This document shows positions 56,144-64,000 of a stretch of 64,000 nt of DNA, piece by piece. The position numbers and the translations under genes were made by a program. The stretch spans positions 1 through 64,000 of the forward strand of contig DASZNF010000035.1 in assembly GCA_035551355.1 (NCBI GenBank), written 5' to 3'. Origin of the DNA: DATATV01 sp035551355. GTDB lineage: Bacteria > Actinomycetota > Actinomycetes > Mycobacteriales > Pseudonocardiaceae. Numbering within the stretch: position 1 is the stretch's first letter; the number at the start of each line of letters is the position of its first letter. Under the pieces are notes generated by a model, which saw only the letters and a program-made list of their open reading frames with translations, searched no databases and was not told where the DNA came from.

Positions 56144-57316
56144 TCAACCTCCCTTGCGTCGCGACCGCTTCCGGGGCACCCGAAACTCCCACTCAGTACC
56201 CTGCCCGGGCGCGGTGGTCAGTGCCAGGGTTCCGCCCAATTCCCCGACCCGTCCGCGCATGGACTTCGCCACACCCAGCCGGCCCGCCGCCTCGGCCTGA
56301 TCCAGCCGGCCGGCCGGAATGCCCGGGCCGTCGTCGCGCACGGACAGCACCACCGCGTCCCCGAGGTCCTCAAGCAACACCCAGGCCCGGGCCTGCGGAC
56401 CAGCGTGTCCGGCCACATTGTCCAGGGCCGCGTGGACCACCGCGGCCAGTTCGGCGGCCACCCCGGCGGGCAGCATCACCCGGGTCCCCGGCACCGCCAC
56501 CGCGACCCGCTCGGTGTTCAGGATCTGCAGATACGACCGTAGATCCACGTCTCCGTCGACGGTCGACTCGGGCGGCGCGGCGGCCACCAGCGAGCGCAAC
56601 GCCACCTCCTGCTCCCCGGCCAGCTGGGCCAGCTCGGCCGCCTCCCCGCCGAGGTCCGCCCCGCGCCTGCGGACCCGGGCCAGCACCTGCAGCACGCTGT
56701 CGTGGATGGTGCGGGCCAGCCGCTCCCGCTCCGCGGTGGCCGCCTCGGCGCGCAGCGCGTGGGCCAGCAGCTGGGCCGAGCGTCGGGCGGTCGCGGTGGC
56801 CAGGCCGATCACGAACCCGATGCCCAGCAGCTGCACCGCGTCGCGCAGCAGATCCAGGTCGATGTAGCCGTGCGTGCCGAAGTTCACCCCGGCCAGCACC
56901 ACACCGAAGAGCACCCCGCCCACCGGCCCGGTGCGGATGGCCCCGGTGGCCAGCACCCCGCTGACCCAGATCGTGGTCAGCAGCGGGATCGGCTCGGCCC
57001 CGTGCAACTGATCCGGGGTGTACACCAACCGGGAGGTCACGGTGATCGCGCAGCCCACCACCAGGTCCACCACGACCAGCCACAACCAGCGCGAGTTCTC
57101 CCGCAGGTACCAGTAGGCGGTCGCCAGGTTCCACACCCCGAGCGCGCCGATGGCCACCCAGCCCAGCGTGGGCCGGGCGTAGGCCGGGTCGTAGTAGGCG
57201 CACGCGGCCAGCGCGAAACAGAACGTCACCAGGCGCAGCACCACCGCCGCCCGCCACCACGGGGTGAGCGGGTCCTTGGCGATCGGGGCCTCCGGCCCGG
57301 CGGCCTGCGCGGTCAT
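56144..57316 (-). CDS. MacS family sensor histidine kinase
   Basis: The 390-residue kinase has an N-terminal membrane domain of about six helices (DUF5931-like) and a HisKA_3 dimer helix with the phosphorylated His in RERLARTIHDSVLQVLARV. The ATPase domain includes LDNVAGHAGPQARAW and VRDDGPGIPAGRLDQAE. It pairs with the response regulator 4 bp downstream. The signal is unknown; a cell-envelope cue is plausible from the membrane sensor. Confidence 0.92.
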   Translation of the reverse strand: MTAQAAGPEAPIAKDPLTPWWRAAVVLRLVTFCFALAACAYYDPAYARPTLGWVAIGALGVWNLATAYWYLRENSRWLWLVVVDLVVGCAITVTSRLVYTPDQLHGAEPIPLLTTIWVSGVLATGAIRTGPVGGVLFGVVLAGVNFGTHGYIDLDLLRDAVQLLGIGFVIGLATATARRSAQLLAHALRAEAATAERERLARTIHDSVLQVLARVRRRGADLGGEAAELAQLAGEQEVALRSLVAAAPPESTVDGDVDLRSYLQILNTERVAVAVPGTRVMLPAGVAAELAAVVHAALDNVAGHAGPQARAWVLLEDLGDAVVLSVRDDGPGIPAGRLDQAEAAGRLGVAKSMRGRVGELGGTLALTTAPGQGTEWEFRVPRKRSRRKGG

Positions 57317-57340
57317 AACTGTGCGGTCATATCGGCGTGG

Positions 57341-58600
57341 TCAGTTCTGCTCGGACGCCTCGGCCGGCTCGGACGCCTCGACCGGCTCGGACGCCTCGAC
57401 CGGCTCGGACGAGCGCGCCGGTTCGGTCTGGTCGGTCGACTCGGTCTCGTGCCCGCCGCGGCCCACCGCCCTGCCCTTCTTGGCCGGGGTCAGCGGCGCG
57501 ACCGTGTCCGGGTCCAGCGGTGGATCGTGCAGCAGCGAGCGGATGCCGGAGTTGAGCACGGCCAGCAGCGGCACCGCCAGCAACCCGCCGACGATCCCGC
57601 CCACCTCCACCCCGGTGGCGATGGCCAGCACCACGGCCAGCGGGTGCAGCCGCACCGCCCGGCCCAGCAGCAACGGCTGCAGCACATGGCTTTCCAGCTG
57701 CATCACCGCGATCACGATGGCCAGCACGATCACGGCTGGGATCAGCCCGTTGGCCACCAGCGCCACCAGCACCGCGACCGCCCCGGCCACCACCGCGCCG
57801 ACGATCGGCACGAACGCGGACAGGAACACCAGCGCGCCCAGCGGCGCGGCCAGCGGCACCCGCACGATCGCGATGCCCACCCCGATGCCGACCGCGTCCA
57901 CCACGGCCACCGCCGCGGTGGCCCGCACGTAGCTGACCAGCGAGGCGAACCCGCGCCGCCCGGCCACGTCCACCCGGTCGCGCACATCGGCCGGCACCGC
58001 GTGCAGCAGGAACCGCCAGATGCCCGCGCCGTCGTGCAGGAAGAAGATCAGCGTGAACAGCGACAGCAGGATCGCCGCGAGCACCTCGAACACGGTGGCC
58101 GCGGTGGTCAGCGCGCTGCTGGTCAGCCCGACCTGGTCGGCGCCGATCGCGCTGGTCAGCTTGTTCAGGAAGCTGTGCAGCTGCTGCTGGCTCAGGTGCA
58201 GCGGCCCGTTCTCCAGCCAGCCGCTGATCTGCGACACACCGTCGCTGACCTTGACCGACAGCGCGGGCAGGCCGTTGGAGAACTCGGTGATCACGAAGGT
58301 GAGCACCCCGCCCACCACGGCCAGCCCGCCGATGATCACCAGCGCGGTGGCCAGCGCCCGGGGCACCCGGTATCGCACCAGCCAGGCCACCGCGGGCGCG
58401 AGCAGCGCGGACAGCAACAGCGCGATGGCCACCGGGATGACCACCAGCGACAGGTAGCCCAGGATGTAGAAGAACACTCCCAGCGCGGCGATCACCAGCA
58501 GCCAGCGCCAGCTCAGCGCGGCACCGACTCGCAGCAGGCGGGGAATCCGGGTGGTGACGTCGGCGTGCTGGCTGTTGGCGGACGGCCTGGGCGTGCTCAC
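57341..58600 (-). CDS. AI-2E family transporter
   Basis: The 419-residue protein has about 8 membrane helices with the family core FLSAFVPIVGAVVAGAVAVL and VMQLESHVLQPLLLGRAVRL. It lacks a defined substrate; family members include Na+/H+ antiporters and possible autoinducer exporters. The C-terminal cytosolic tail has repeated SEPVEA units encoded by 18-bp repeats. GTG 58600 is preceded by TACGGT at 6 nt, so likely leaderless. Confidence 0.9.
   Translation of the reverse strand: MSTPRPSANSQHADVTTRIPRLLRVGAALSWRWLLVIAALGVFFYILGYLSLVVIPVAIALLLSALLAPAVAWLVRYRVPRALATALVIIGGLAVVGGVLTFVITEFSNGLPALSVKVSDGVSQISGWLENGPLHLSQQQLHSFLNKLTSAIGADQVGLTSSALTTAATVFEVLAAILLSLFTLIFFLHDGAGIWRFLLHAVPADVRDRVDVAGRRGFASLVSYVRATAAVAVVDAVGIGVGIAIVRVPLAAPLGALVFLSAFVPIVGAVVAGAVAVLVALVANGLIPAVIVLAIVIAVMQLESHVLQPLLLGRAVRLHPLAVVLAIATGVEVGGIVGGLLAVPLLAVLNSGIRSLLHDPPLDPDTVAPLTPAKKGRAVGRGGHETESTDQTEPARSSEPVEASEPVEASEPAEASEQN
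57351..57404 (-). repeat. 18-bp repeats in the transporter tail
   Basis: Three tandem 18-bp copies (57351, 57369, 57387) of TCGGACGCCTCG(A/G)CCGGC, plus a decayed fourth, encode the SEP(V/A)EA repeats. Length may vary between strains. Confidence 0.85.
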
Positions 58601-58606
58601 TGCTCA

Positions 58607-58612
58607 ACCGTA
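58607..58612 (-). promoter_or_regulatory. -10 box of a leaderless promoter (AI-2E gene)
   Basis: On the minus strand TACGGT is 6 nt before GTG 58600, with no Shine-Dalgarno. Confidence 0.5.
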
Positions 58613-58697
58613 TCGGGCGGGCCGAACGAAGCGGTGCGGCTGGCCGAGGCGGTGTCCCGGCCGGTTAACTACTTACCGTGTCGGGTGAAAACACTCT

Positions 58698-58718
58698 GTG
58701 TTTGTCACACGATCCGGG
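58698..58718 (+). promoter_or_regulatory. Shared upstream motif, copy 1
   Basis: GTGTTTGTCACAC followed by GATCCGGG lies 134 bp before the secreted-protein gene at 58852. A 20-of-21 identical copy at 61530-61550 precedes the related gene at 61655. The first 13 bases are near-palindromic, so a regulator or alternative sigma factor may bind. Confidence 0.6.
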
Positions 58719-58851
58719 GATCTTGGCCGGGTGAAGCTGCGCGGATCCCGCGCCGGATGGCAATCTCTGCCGAGCGTGCCGGAGGAAATCACCGGCAAAG
58801 CGAATTCGACCGACAATGTCGTATTTCCGAGATCACGAGGTGCGGTTGCGC

Positions 58852-59736
58852 ATGAGCGAGACGAGCAGGGTACGGCGCGGCATGCCGCGGCTGCTCTCGC
58901 GAGCTCTGTTCGTGCTCGGTGGCGCGGTAGCGGGCACCGCCGCGGCCTGGTTGATCTCCTCGGCGTCCGCCAGCGCGGACACCCTGCCCGTCCCGGCGCC
59001 GGTGCTGCCATCGGTCGCCGCGGCAGGCCCGGTGGCCCCGCCGGCGGGCGCGATCGTGCCCGCGGTGACCGGATCCCTTGCGGCCACCGCGAATCTCGGC
59101 TCCGCGGTACCCGCCGCGGCGCCGTCCGCGGTTTCCTCGGCAGTCCCTTCGGCGGTGCCCTCCGTGCTGCCCGAAGCGTTGCCGAGGACCCTGCCCGGAA
59201 CCTGGCCGACCGCTCTGTCCACTTCGGACGCGCGCTCCACCTCCGGGCTGTCCCTGGTCACCGAACGACTGCGCGACGCGGTCACCGAGTTCGACGCGCT
59301 CGGTGGCAACCCGCTCGCCGGTCAGTTCCGGGCGCCCGCCCCCAGCAGGGCAGGCGCCCCCGTTCCGGCCCCGGCGGTCATCGGCGCCCCGCGCGGTGTC
59401 GCGGGCGCACCGGTCGGCCAGACCGCCGGGGCCGCCGGAACGTGGTTCGCTCCGGCCGCCCACCGGACCGGGTCCGCGAGCGTGCCGGCCTCGGTCCGGC
59501 ACAGCGGTCACGACCTGCCCGGACTGCCGGGTGGCCAGCAGTACAACACCGGCCTCGTGCCGGCCGGCGCGGGCACCGCGGGCAGCGGTGGTTGCGCCGG
59601 GCCGGGCGGTTCCGCGCTGGGCGCCCAGTTCGTCCAGCCGGGTCTGCCCGGCCGGTTGTCCTCCGTGGCTGGTAACCAGGGCAACCCGTTCGCGTCGGTG
59701 ACCCCGGGCAAGCAGCCCGGCGTCACGCCCGACTGA
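58852..59736 (+). CDS. Secreted low-complexity protein (pair 1, gene A)
   Basis: The 294-residue protein has an N-terminal signal region (LLSRALFVLGGAVAGTAAAW, then LISSASASAD). The mature part is a disordered sequence rich in Ala, Pro, Gly, Ser and Val, with no recognised domain; it has one Cys (GGCAGPGG). ATG 58852 is preceded by GAGG; a frame to 58816 exists without a good start. Its N-terminus resembles that of the gene at 61655 (shared VL and AAAWL). Confidence 0.65.
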   Translation: MSETSRVRRGMPRLLSRALFVLGGAVAGTAAAWLISSASASADTLPVPAPVLPSVAAAGPVAPPAGAIVPAVTGSLAATANLGSAVPAAAPSAVSSAVPSAVPSVLPEALPRTLPGTWPTALSTSDARSTSGLSLVTERLRDAVTEFDALGGNPLAGQFRAPAPSRAGAPVPAPAVIGAPRGVAGAPVGQTAGAAGTWFAPAAHRTGSASVPASVRHSGHDLPGLPGGQQYNTGLVPAGAGTAGSGGCAGPGGSALGAQFVQPGLPGRLSSVAGNQGNPFASVTPGKQPGVTPD

Positions 59737-59937
59737 CACTCGTCCCCGCGCGGCCCGCGGTAGCGCGATTTTCGCGCGCCGACGGCCCCAGGCCGGACGC
59801 GTCCCATCTCGCGTCTATTCGCATCAGGCCGCGCCGCCGCTCCCCGGTGGATGACGCCCACATCCGGCGCATCCACATTCCCTGAAATTCCGGACTGAAA
59901 TCCCTACCGGGAAACAAACCACAAAGGAGAAATACGA

Positions 59938-61323
59938 ATGCACACCTGGGCGAAGCGTGGTCTGCAGACCGCGGTTGTCACCGGCGGCCTGTTCGTGATC
60001 GGCTCCGGGATCGCGTCTGCCAGCGAGAACGTCACCCCAGCCGCCCCGGCGGACCTGACCGGCCTGGCCGGCACCGCCGCGGGCAACCCCGTGTCCGGCG
60101 TCGCTGGTGACCTGACCGGCGGCGAATCTCCAGTCAAGGCGGTCCCGGTGGCACACCTCATCGACTCCGGCCCGGGCGCGCTGAGCGCGGTGAAGACGGT
60201 GCAGTCCACCGTCGGCACCATCGCGACCACCAGCGAGCTGACCGAGCTGCACGGTTTCTCCGGCAACCTGCTGGACGGCAACGGCCTGCCCGCCGTCCCG
60301 GCCCTCCCCTCCGTCCCCGCGGTGTCCTCGCTGCCCGCCGCCACGTCGGTGACCTCGCTGTCCTCGCTGCCCGCCGCACTGCCCAAGGTGCCCGCGGTCA
60401 ACTCGGCGCCGAGCCTGCCCGGCGTGCCGCACGTGAGCCTGCCCAGCCTGCCCGCGGTTCCCGCGGTCCCGGCCGTGCCCGCGCTGTCCAACCTGACCCA
60501 CGCGGCGCAGCCCAGCACCCAGGCCGAGCAGACCCTGCCGCTGGGTGCAGTGCCCTCGCTGGGTGCCGTGCCGTCGCTTGGCGCGGTTTCCGCCCCGCTG
60601 GGCGCCGCGTCCTCGGCTCGTGACCTTGCCGCCCCGGTGCTGGCCAAGGTCAGCCAGACCGTGCTGAACGCCGCCCCGGCCGGTGCCGCGACCAGCGCGC
60701 TGAACCTGCCGACGGCCACCGGCCTGCTCGGCGCCACCGAGCTGCCCAGCCTGCCCGGCCTCGGCGGTGCGAGCACCCAGTCCGCCCCGGCCCTGCCGGT
60801 GGTGCCTGCCGTGCCGTCGATCCCGGTGGTGTCGCTGCCCGCCGTCCCGGTCGTCCCCGCGGTGCCCGCCGTTCCGGCCGTGCCCGAGGTGACCTCGCTG
60901 CGCGGCGAGCTGCCGCTGGCCGGCCTCCCGGCCGAGCAGGACGCGCCCACCGCGAACCTGCCCAAGGTGCCCAGCCTGGGCGGCGTGAGCCTGCCGGGTC
61001 TGCCCAAGGCCCCGGCGCTGCCCTCGGCGACCCTGCCCTCGGCCAACCTGCCCACCGGGGGGCTGCCCACCGCCGGCCTCGGCTCGCTGCCCGCCGCCGG
61101 CTCGCTGACCCACCTGGGCGCGCTGCCCAGCACCCAGTCCGCGGCCGCGCCGATGGACCTGTCGCTGCCGAACCTGCCCAAGGTGCCGTTCCTGCCCGAG
61201 GCCCCGGCCCTGCCCGGCGCCACCGGCCTGACCGGCGACCTGCCCACCGGTGCGGCCGTCCCCGCGGCCAACGCGGCGGCGGGCAACTTCCTGGCCGGCC
61301 TGCCCAGCGGGTCCGCGATCTGA
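59938..61323 (+). CDS. Secreted Leu/Pro/Val-repeat protein (pair 1, gene B)
   Basis: The 461-residue protein has a signal peptide (RGLQTAVVTGGLFVIGSGIA, cleavage near SAS-EN). The rest is almost wholly LPxVP, VPAVPAVPA and SLGAVP repeats, without cysteines. Such Pro-rich repetitive chains suggest a wall- or spore-surface structural protein. AAAGGAGA precedes the ATG. A perfect 16-bp terminator hairpin follows. The signal peptide is homologous to that of the 71-residue protein at 62435. Confidence 0.8.
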   Translation: MHTWAKRGLQTAVVTGGLFVIGSGIASASENVTPAAPADLTGLAGTAAGNPVSGVAGDLTGGESPVKAVPVAHLIDSGPGALSAVKTVQSTVGTIATTSELTELHGFSGNLLDGNGLPAVPALPSVPAVSSLPAATSVTSLSSLPAALPKVPAVNSAPSLPGVPHVSLPSLPAVPAVPAVPALSNLTHAAQPSTQAEQTLPLGAVPSLGAVPSLGAVSAPLGAASSARDLAAPVLAKVSQTVLNAAPAGAATSALNLPTATGLLGATELPSLPGLGGASTQSAPALPVVPAVPSIPVVSLPAVPVVPAVPAVPAVPEVTSLRGELPLAGLPAEQDAPTANLPKVPSLGGVSLPGLPKAPALPSATLPSANLPTGGLPTAGLGSLPAAGSLTHLGALPSTQSAAAPMDLSLPNLPKVPFLPEAPALPGATGLTGDLPTGAAVPAANAAAGNFLAGLPSGSAI

Positions 61324-61443
61324 GCCCGCGTCCGGCCGACTCGACACGAACTCCGCGGCCTGAGACGCTGCGGACACTGACCGGCCAGGCCCGAGGCGAC
61401 AACCAGCCGCCATCACCTGATCGGTGAGTTTTCCTCCGAAACA

Positions 61444-61479
61444 GATGGGCCCGGGAAGCGACGGCTTCCCGGGCCCATC
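61444..61479 (+). terminator. Perfect 16-bp hairpin
   Basis: GATGGGCCCGGGAAGC pairs without mismatch with GCTTCCCGGGCCCATC around a GACG loop, 120 bp after the gene-B stop. There is no T run; the stem strength suits actinobacterial termination. Confidence 0.75.
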
Positions 61480-61529
61480 CGCATGTCAGACGGGTGATGG
61501 GCACTCTTCGTCGGACCGGGAACCACGCA

Positions 61530-61550
61530 GTGTTTTTCACACGATCCGGG
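61530..61550 (+). promoter_or_regulatory. Shared upstream motif, copy 2
   Basis: GTGTTTTTCACAC followed by GATCCGGG lies 105 bp before GTG 61655. It matches the copy at 58698 at all but one base. Confidence 0.6.
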
Positions 61551-61654
61551 CATAAAGGGGCGCGAGGTCTGGGCACCCGCCGCCGAAGATGGCAGTGTCG
61601 CCGCGTCGACATTTCGACACGAAACCGTTGTGGCACAGGGAGGTTGGCTCAGCC

Positions 61655-62320
61655 GTGAGCCGGAACCAGCAGCTGGGAGACCATCGCCGACCCGTTCGGC
61701 CGACTGTCTCGGTGCTGTCGGTTGCCGGACTCTCCAGCCCCGCCGCGGCCTGGCTTGCCGGCGCCGCCGCGACCACCCCGCCCCACGACGGCAGCACCGA
61801 TCCCGGTTCGCCGGTGGGCACCACGGCGCCAGGCACTGCCCGATTCGATACGGCCCTGCCGGCACTGTCCATGCCCACCGGCGAACCGCCCACCACTTCC
61901 CCTGGCCCCACCGCCCACCCCGCCAGCGCAGCTCGTCCCGCCAGCGCAGCCCACCCCGCTCGCGTAGCGCTGCTCGCTCGCCCGGCCGGAGTTGCCCAGG
62001 CCGCCCGCCGGGACGCCATCTGGCTCACCGGCCACCGTCCGGGCCGCGAATCAGGCACGGCGTCCCCGGTCCCCACCAGCGCCGCCCTTTCCGGCCCGGC
62101 CACGCAAACCAGCCCGGCCACACAAACCGGACCCGGCATACACAACGGCCCGGCCACACACAACACCTTCGGCGCGAAAACCGGCACTGCCGTTCGTTGC
62201 GGCGCGGCCCGGAAACCCGGAGCTGCCATGCGAACCGGCGCGAGCGGCAGAACCGGCGCGGGCCCGAAAGCCAGCTCCGGCGCTCCCCGCCCCGCCGGCT
62301 CGGCCCCGCTCCCCGGCTGA
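61655..62320 (+). CDS. Secreted low-complexity protein (pair 2, gene A)
   Basis: The 221-residue frame begins SRNQQLGDHRRPVRPTVSVL and has a hydrophobic stretch ending SPAAAWLAGAAA. The remainder is rich in Ala, Pro, Thr, Gly and Arg without a domain. GGGAGG lies 11 nt upstream. It appears to be a diverged relative of the gene at 58852, given the shared promoter motif, signal pattern and partner, but sequence similarity is limited to the N-terminus. Confidence 0.5.
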   Translation: MSRNQQLGDHRRPVRPTVSVLSVAGLSSPAAAWLAGAAATTPPHDGSTDPGSPVGTTAPGTARFDTALPALSMPTGEPPTTSPGPTAHPASAARPASAAHPARVALLARPAGVAQAARRDAIWLTGHRPGRESGTASPVPTSAALSGPATQTSPATQTGPGIHNGPATHNTFGAKTGTAVRCGAARKPGAAMRTGASGRTGAGPKASSGAPRPAGSAPLPG

Positions 62321-62434
62321 CCCTCCGGGCCCTTCAGACCCTGCGCACCGCTGATCCCCGCGCCCCTCGGCGCAACCCGCCCCCGACCGGCGCGAGCACG
62401 CCGGCAAACCTCGGAGCACCAAGGAGAATCCCCA

Positions 62435-62650
62435 ATGCGCACCTTCACCCGCGCCCTGCGCACCGCGCTGCTCACCGGCGGCCTGTTGCTGCTCGGCGCC
62501 GGCATCGCCAGCGGCGCCCAGGCCCCCACCGGCCACCACCACCCGGGCCCGAACGTGGTGCGCTCCGGCACCGTGCCCGCGATGCTCTCGGACGTGCCCG
62601 GCCTCGGCGGCGTCCTGCCGGACACCACGCCCGGCCTGCACTCGATGTAG
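62435..62650 (+). CDS. Small secreted protein (pair 2, gene B)
   Basis: The 71-residue protein is a signal peptide (TRALRTALLTGGLLLLGAGI, ASG-AQ) plus a short mature chain ending DVPGLGGVLPDTTPGLHSM. Signal and start strongly resemble those of the repeat protein at 59938 (TA.LTGGL...GxGIAS). AAGGAGA precedes ATG 62435. It looks like the same family without the repeat region. Confidence 0.75.
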   Translation: MRTFTRALRTALLTGGLLLLGAGIASGAQAPTGHHHPGPNVVRSGTVPAMLSDVPGLGGVLPDTTPGLHSM

Positions 62651-62653
62651 GCG

Positions 62654-63520
62654 CTATTCCGCGGGCCGGGGCTGCGGAAAGTCCGTGTCCCCGGCCAGCC
62701 GGGTCTCCAGCCGGGCCAGCAGCCGGTGCGCCGGGATGTTCCCGTCGGTGGTCAGCCAGCACGCCCGCGCGCTGGGCCGCAGCCGCTCGGAGCCGAGTTT
62801 GGCCGAGCGGCCCAGCAGTTCGGTGGCCTGCGCCGCGATCGGCCGGCCGGTGCCGGTGGGATGCTCGGCGATCACCGCGAACCGGTTGCCCGAGTACCGG
62901 GCCACGGTGTGGTCGGCGCGAAGCCCGCCCCGCAACCGCCCGGCCACCAACACGAGCAGATCGTCGCCCCGCCGGAAGCCGAACTCGGCGTTGATCGCGC
63001 CCATCCGCCGGATGTCCAGCAGTATCAGGGAAACCAGGGTGCCGTGCGTGCGGGCGCGGATCAGCGCCTGGTCCAGCCGGTCGGTGAGCAGGACTCGGTT
63101 GGGCAGGCCGGTCAGCGGGTCGAGCATGCTGTGCGCGGTGCCCATGTCGGTGTGCACCGGCCGCAGCGCCACCAGCACCCGCTGCTGGCCGATCGGGTGG
63201 TAGGACACCCACAGCCGGACCGGCGGATCGTCGCCGATGCCGACCACCATGGGGATCGCGAGCGAGGCCCGGGCGCGCAGCACCTGGCCGACGGTGTCCG
63301 CGGTGGCGGGCAATGCCGCCCCGCCCTCGTCCCGCACCCACCAGTTGTCGGGCCGCTCGCCGGTGCGCAGTTGCGCCACCGTGCAGCCGAGCAGTTCCGA
63401 GGCCCGCTCGTTGCCGGCCTGCACCACGCCGTCGGAGTCGATGAGCAGGACACCCAGCGGCAACTCGTCGACCAACTCGCCCCACACCGACCCGGTGGCC
63501 GGCGCGTCCGTGACGCCCAT
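62654..63520 (-). CDS. PAS domain and degenerate GGDEF protein
   Basis: The 288-residue protein has a PAS-like domain (ELPLGVLLIDSDGVVQAGNE, about 15-110) and a GGDEF-type domain with the usual start MLDPLTGLPNR and LLDIRRMGAINAEFG. The active-site motif is replaced by YSGNRFAVI (SGNRF for GGDEF), so diguanylate cyclase activity is unlikely; it may bind GTP or act as a c-di-GMP-related sensor or scaffold. The frame is open to 63646; ATG 63520 matches the PAS start. Confidence 0.8.
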   Translation of the reverse strand: MGVTDAPATGSVWGELVDELPLGVLLIDSDGVVQAGNERASELLGCTVAQLRTGERPDNWWVRDEGGAALPATADTVGQVLRARASLAIPMVVGIGDDPPVRLWVSYHPIGQQRVLVALRPVHTDMGTAHSMLDPLTGLPNRVLLTDRLDQALIRARTHGTLVSLILLDIRRMGAINAEFGFRRGDDLLVLVAGRLRGGLRADHTVARYSGNRFAVIAEHPTGTGRPIAAQATELLGRSAKLGSERLRPSARACWLTTDGNIPAHRLLARLETRLAGDTDFPQPRPAE

Positions 63521-63680
63521 GGCACGAGAGTGGTCCGGTCCACTCACCGGTTCAAGACGCACACGCCCGCGAATCCCGATCTTGACCCAACGCTCACCCG
63601 ATCGTGGACATCCGCCGTCGGGCATCGGGTCCGCGCTGATCAGCATTGGCCCGTCCGGGCTGACGTCCTTGGCCGGTCGT

Positions 63681-64000
63681 TCAGGCCGGGATGCGGGCGA
63701 TGTCCGGTTGTTCCGGGCCGTGCGGAATGTCGAACGTGTCCTCGCCGGTACGCAGCAGTCGCAGGATGAGGCCGGCCACGTACTCCGGGCGGTGCACCAC
63801 CAAGCCAGGCGCGGGTTCGACGCCGAGTTGGAACATGCCGTTGCCGAACTCGGTCGCGGTCATTGAGGGCAGCAGCAGCGAGACGGCGATCCCGTCGCTC
63901 GCCAGCTCCGCACGGAATACCGCGCTGAGCACGTTCACCGCGGATTTCGTGGCCACGTAAGCACCGTCGCCGGCAAGGACCATGCGGGTGGCGCCCGAGC
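63681..64000 (-). CDS. Short-chain dehydrogenase/reductase (5' end beyond window)
   Basis: The visible 106 codons are the C-terminal part of an SDR. They carry the catalytic YxxxK (YVATKSAVNVLSAVFRAEL) and the following VSLLLPSMTATEFGN, with the usual PG position reading LLLPSMTATEF. Reading continues in frame to base 64000 (SGATRMVLAG). The substrate cannot be told. Confidence 0.85.
   Translation of the reverse strand, partial: SGATRMVLAGDGAYVATKSAVNVLSAVFRAELASDGIAVSLLLPSMTATEFGNGMFQLGVEPAPGLVVHRPEYVAGLILRLLRTGEDTFDIPHGPEQPDIARIPA

Noticed and set aside
57351..57404. Short repeats considered as a CRISPR array
   Set aside because: 18-bp units are adjacent with no spacers and lie in frame in a coding tail.

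Overview
The window is the replication-origin region of a high-GC actinobacterial chromosome. The order gyrA-gyrB-dciA-recF-gnd-dnaN-dnaA | rpmH-rnpA-yidD-yidC-jag-rsmG-parA-parB, tRNA-Ile and tRNA-Ala with a DLW-39 mini-gene beside gyrA, a CwlM-TrxA-TrxB-SigM-MurJ block, a MacS-type sensor kinase and many GTG starts point to the order Pseudonocardiales. The genus cannot be fixed from the sequence alone.

Layout. 1-4535 is accessory: a FAD monooxygenase cut by the window edge, a divergent GntR/TetR fusion regulator, a decayed GNAT gene and an AAA/DUF4143 ATPase, ending against the 3' end of tRNA-Ala. 4536-17696 is the leftward replication block (tRNA-Ala, DLW-39, tRNA-Ile, DUF3566, gyrA, gyrB, dciA, recF, gnd, dnaN, oriC, dnaA). 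18200-24028 is the rightward block (rpmH to parB) with four parS sites, two of them at the tips of terminator-like hairpins. 24064-27112 holds a Ddl-like ligase, a PLP aminotransferase and a GNAT protein. 27172-29969 is a four-gene type VII secretion-like cassette set into an otherwise conserved order. 29995-42282 is the envelope and redox block (cwlM, trxA, trxB, anti-sigma, sigM, pseudokinase, murJ, DUF6049, NUDIX, pcnA). 42341-54119 carries an MFS protein, a repeat-rich gap, yqgE, an SdpI-like protein, leuS with a leucine-codon leader and attenuator, a TetR/MMPL pair, a membrane protein, a glutaredoxin and ptsI under a DasR-type site. 54150-64000 carries a P450, a two-component system, an AI-2E transporter, two related pairs of secreted low-complexity proteins, a PAS/degenerate-GGDEF protein and a truncated SDR.

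How it works together. Genes on both sides of oriC are transcribed away from it, and a hairpin with a T tract stops dnaA read-through before the origin core. DnaA-box modules of the same design occur in the dnaA-dnaN gap, upstream of dnaA and inside dciA, the helicase-loader gene. ParB, encoded here, should load on the four parS sites between jag and the end of parB. MurJ, its separate pseudokinase partner and CwlM form the peptidoglycan-control set that in mycobacteria is under Ser/Thr kinase control. Several genes (pcnA, the MFS gene, yqgE, the SdpI-like gene, ybaB-like, ptsI, the AI-2E gene and the leuS leader peptide) have a -10-like hexamer 6-8 nt before the start codon, suggesting leaderless mRNAs.

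No CRISPR array, rRNA operon or intact insertion sequence was seen.
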